Shown piece by piece: positions 25,068 through 25,542 of a stretch of DNA of 25,542 bases; within the stretch, counting starts at the first letter, position 1, and each line of letters starts with the position of its first letter. The translations under genes and the position numbers were made by a program. The DNA comes from Stenotrophomonas_A sp036566925 (GTDB lineage: Bacteria > Pseudomonadota > Gammaproteobacteria > Xanthomonadales > Xanthomonadaceae): contig DATCVI010000045.1 in NCBI GenBank assembly GCA_036566925.1, positions 1 to 25,542 of the forward strand, given 5' to 3'. Under the pieces are notes generated by a model. The model was given only the letters and a program-made list of their open reading frames with translations. It searched no databases and was not told the DNA's origin.

Positions 25068-25542
25068 ATGAGCACGACCAGCGCGCTGGACAGTTTCCTC
25101 GACAAATGGCGGCAACGCTGGCCCGAATGGACAGTGGCCGAGCGCTTCGTCATGCCGGCGCAGCAGCCCCTGGCGGTGGCCTGGTTCACGTTGCTGCAGG
25201 AGTTCGAGGACATCATGAACATCAGCGGCGACACCTTGCCGGCCGATGCCAAGCTGGCCTGGTGGCAGCAGGAGCTGCGCGATTGGAGCAGCCGCCGTTC
25301 GCGGCATCCGCTCGGCCGCCTGCTCGAACCGGTGGCCGCGCCCTGGTCGGAATTGGCGCAAGCGCTGCCGGCGGTCCAGGAAATCCGTTCCCAGCCGCTC
25401 TCGCTGGAGGCCGCCCTGGCGTTGCTCCAGCCCTTCGCCCAGGCCGTAGTGGCTGTGGAGGCCGTGTTGTTCGAACGCGCGCGCGACAGCGACGCGCGCG
25501 CGATTGCGGTGCAGTGGCTGGCGGCACGGCTGGTAGCGGCGG
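25068..25542 (+). CDS. Squalene/phytoene synthase-like protein (5' part, cut by the window edge)
   Basis: 158 codons open to the right edge, beginning MSTTSALDSFLDKWRQRWPEW. The segment FTLLQEFEDIMNISGDTLPADAKLAWWQQELRDW (about res 42-75) resembles the helical region of squalene/phytoene synthase-fold proteins, with the KLAWWQQEL pattern seen in the NDUFAF6-like subgroup. An Asp-rich DxxxD metal motif is not evident in the visible part, so a true prenyl synthase activity is doubtful. It has no clear ribosome binding site and follows the phosphatase gene by 42 bases on the same strand. The family call is tentative and rests on the N-terminal third to half of the protein. Confidence 0.6.
   Translation, partial: MSTTSALDSFLDKWRQRWPEWTVAERFVMPAQQPLAVAWFTLLQEFEDIMNISGDTLPADAKLAWWQQELRDWSSRRSRHPLGRLLEPVAAPWSELAQALPAVQEIRSQPLSLEAALALLQPFAQAVVAVEAVLFERARDSDARAIAVQWLAARLVAA

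Overview
The window is GC-rich (by eye about two thirds G+C) and reads as chromosomal core from a gammaproteobacterium of the Xanthomonadaceae (Xanthomonas / Stenotrophomonas / Pseudoxanthomonas / Luteimonas group). This is inferred from the methionine synthase split into two adjacent genes, the mtaD-ubiG-HAD phosphatase order also known in Pseudomonas, the YtrA-type GntR/ABC operon with a GGTG-N16-CACC operator, and GTAG-headed REP-like palindromes. No rRNA, tRNA, CRISPR array, transposase or integrase was recognised.

Layout. 1-2691 (minus): a small exported protein, a YtrA-type GntR repressor, an ABC ATPase and an ABC permease form a tightly coupled operon with a visible promoter, operator and terminator; the first residues of a further exported protein lie at the left edge. 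2760-6716 (plus): an exported glutathione peroxidase-like protein, an exported FKBP prolyl isomerase with a doubled N-terminal domain, ugd, slyX and a DUF2058 protein. 6717-8994: a GTAG-REP-like hairpin, a 78-bp diverged relic of the metH 3' end, and an AT3-SGNH O-acyltransferase. 9006-13770 (minus): an ArsR-methyltransferase fusion regulator (SahR-like) followed by the two halves of cobalamin-dependent methionine synthase, with a large palindrome against the regulator's start codon. 13892-15040 (plus): an acyl-CoA dehydrogenase, ending at a bidirectional terminator shared with suhB (minus). trmJ diverges from suhB. 16856-19953 (plus): a solo PhnD-type binding protein overlapping a membrane GGDEF-EAL protein. 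19954-20376: no gene, but a mosaic of inverted and interspersed repeats. epmB (minus) diverges from efp (plus), so the beta-lysylation enzyme sits beside its pathway's target protein. Then mtaD, ubiG and a mupP/gph-like phosphatase (plus), and the 5' part of a squalene/phytoene synthase-like gene cut by the right edge.

How the parts fit. Most is housekeeping: methyl-cycle metabolism (SahR-like regulator, MetH, MtaD, UbiG), translation quality (EF-P/EpmB, TrmJ, SuhB), envelope precursors and modification (Ugd, acyltransferase, MupP-like) and exported folding or redox factors. The parts most worth a second look are the acyltransferase trapped between two metH 3' ends, the palindrome controlling the methionine operon, and the binding-protein/c-di-GMP gene pair. 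I see no clearly new multi-gene defence or mobile system.
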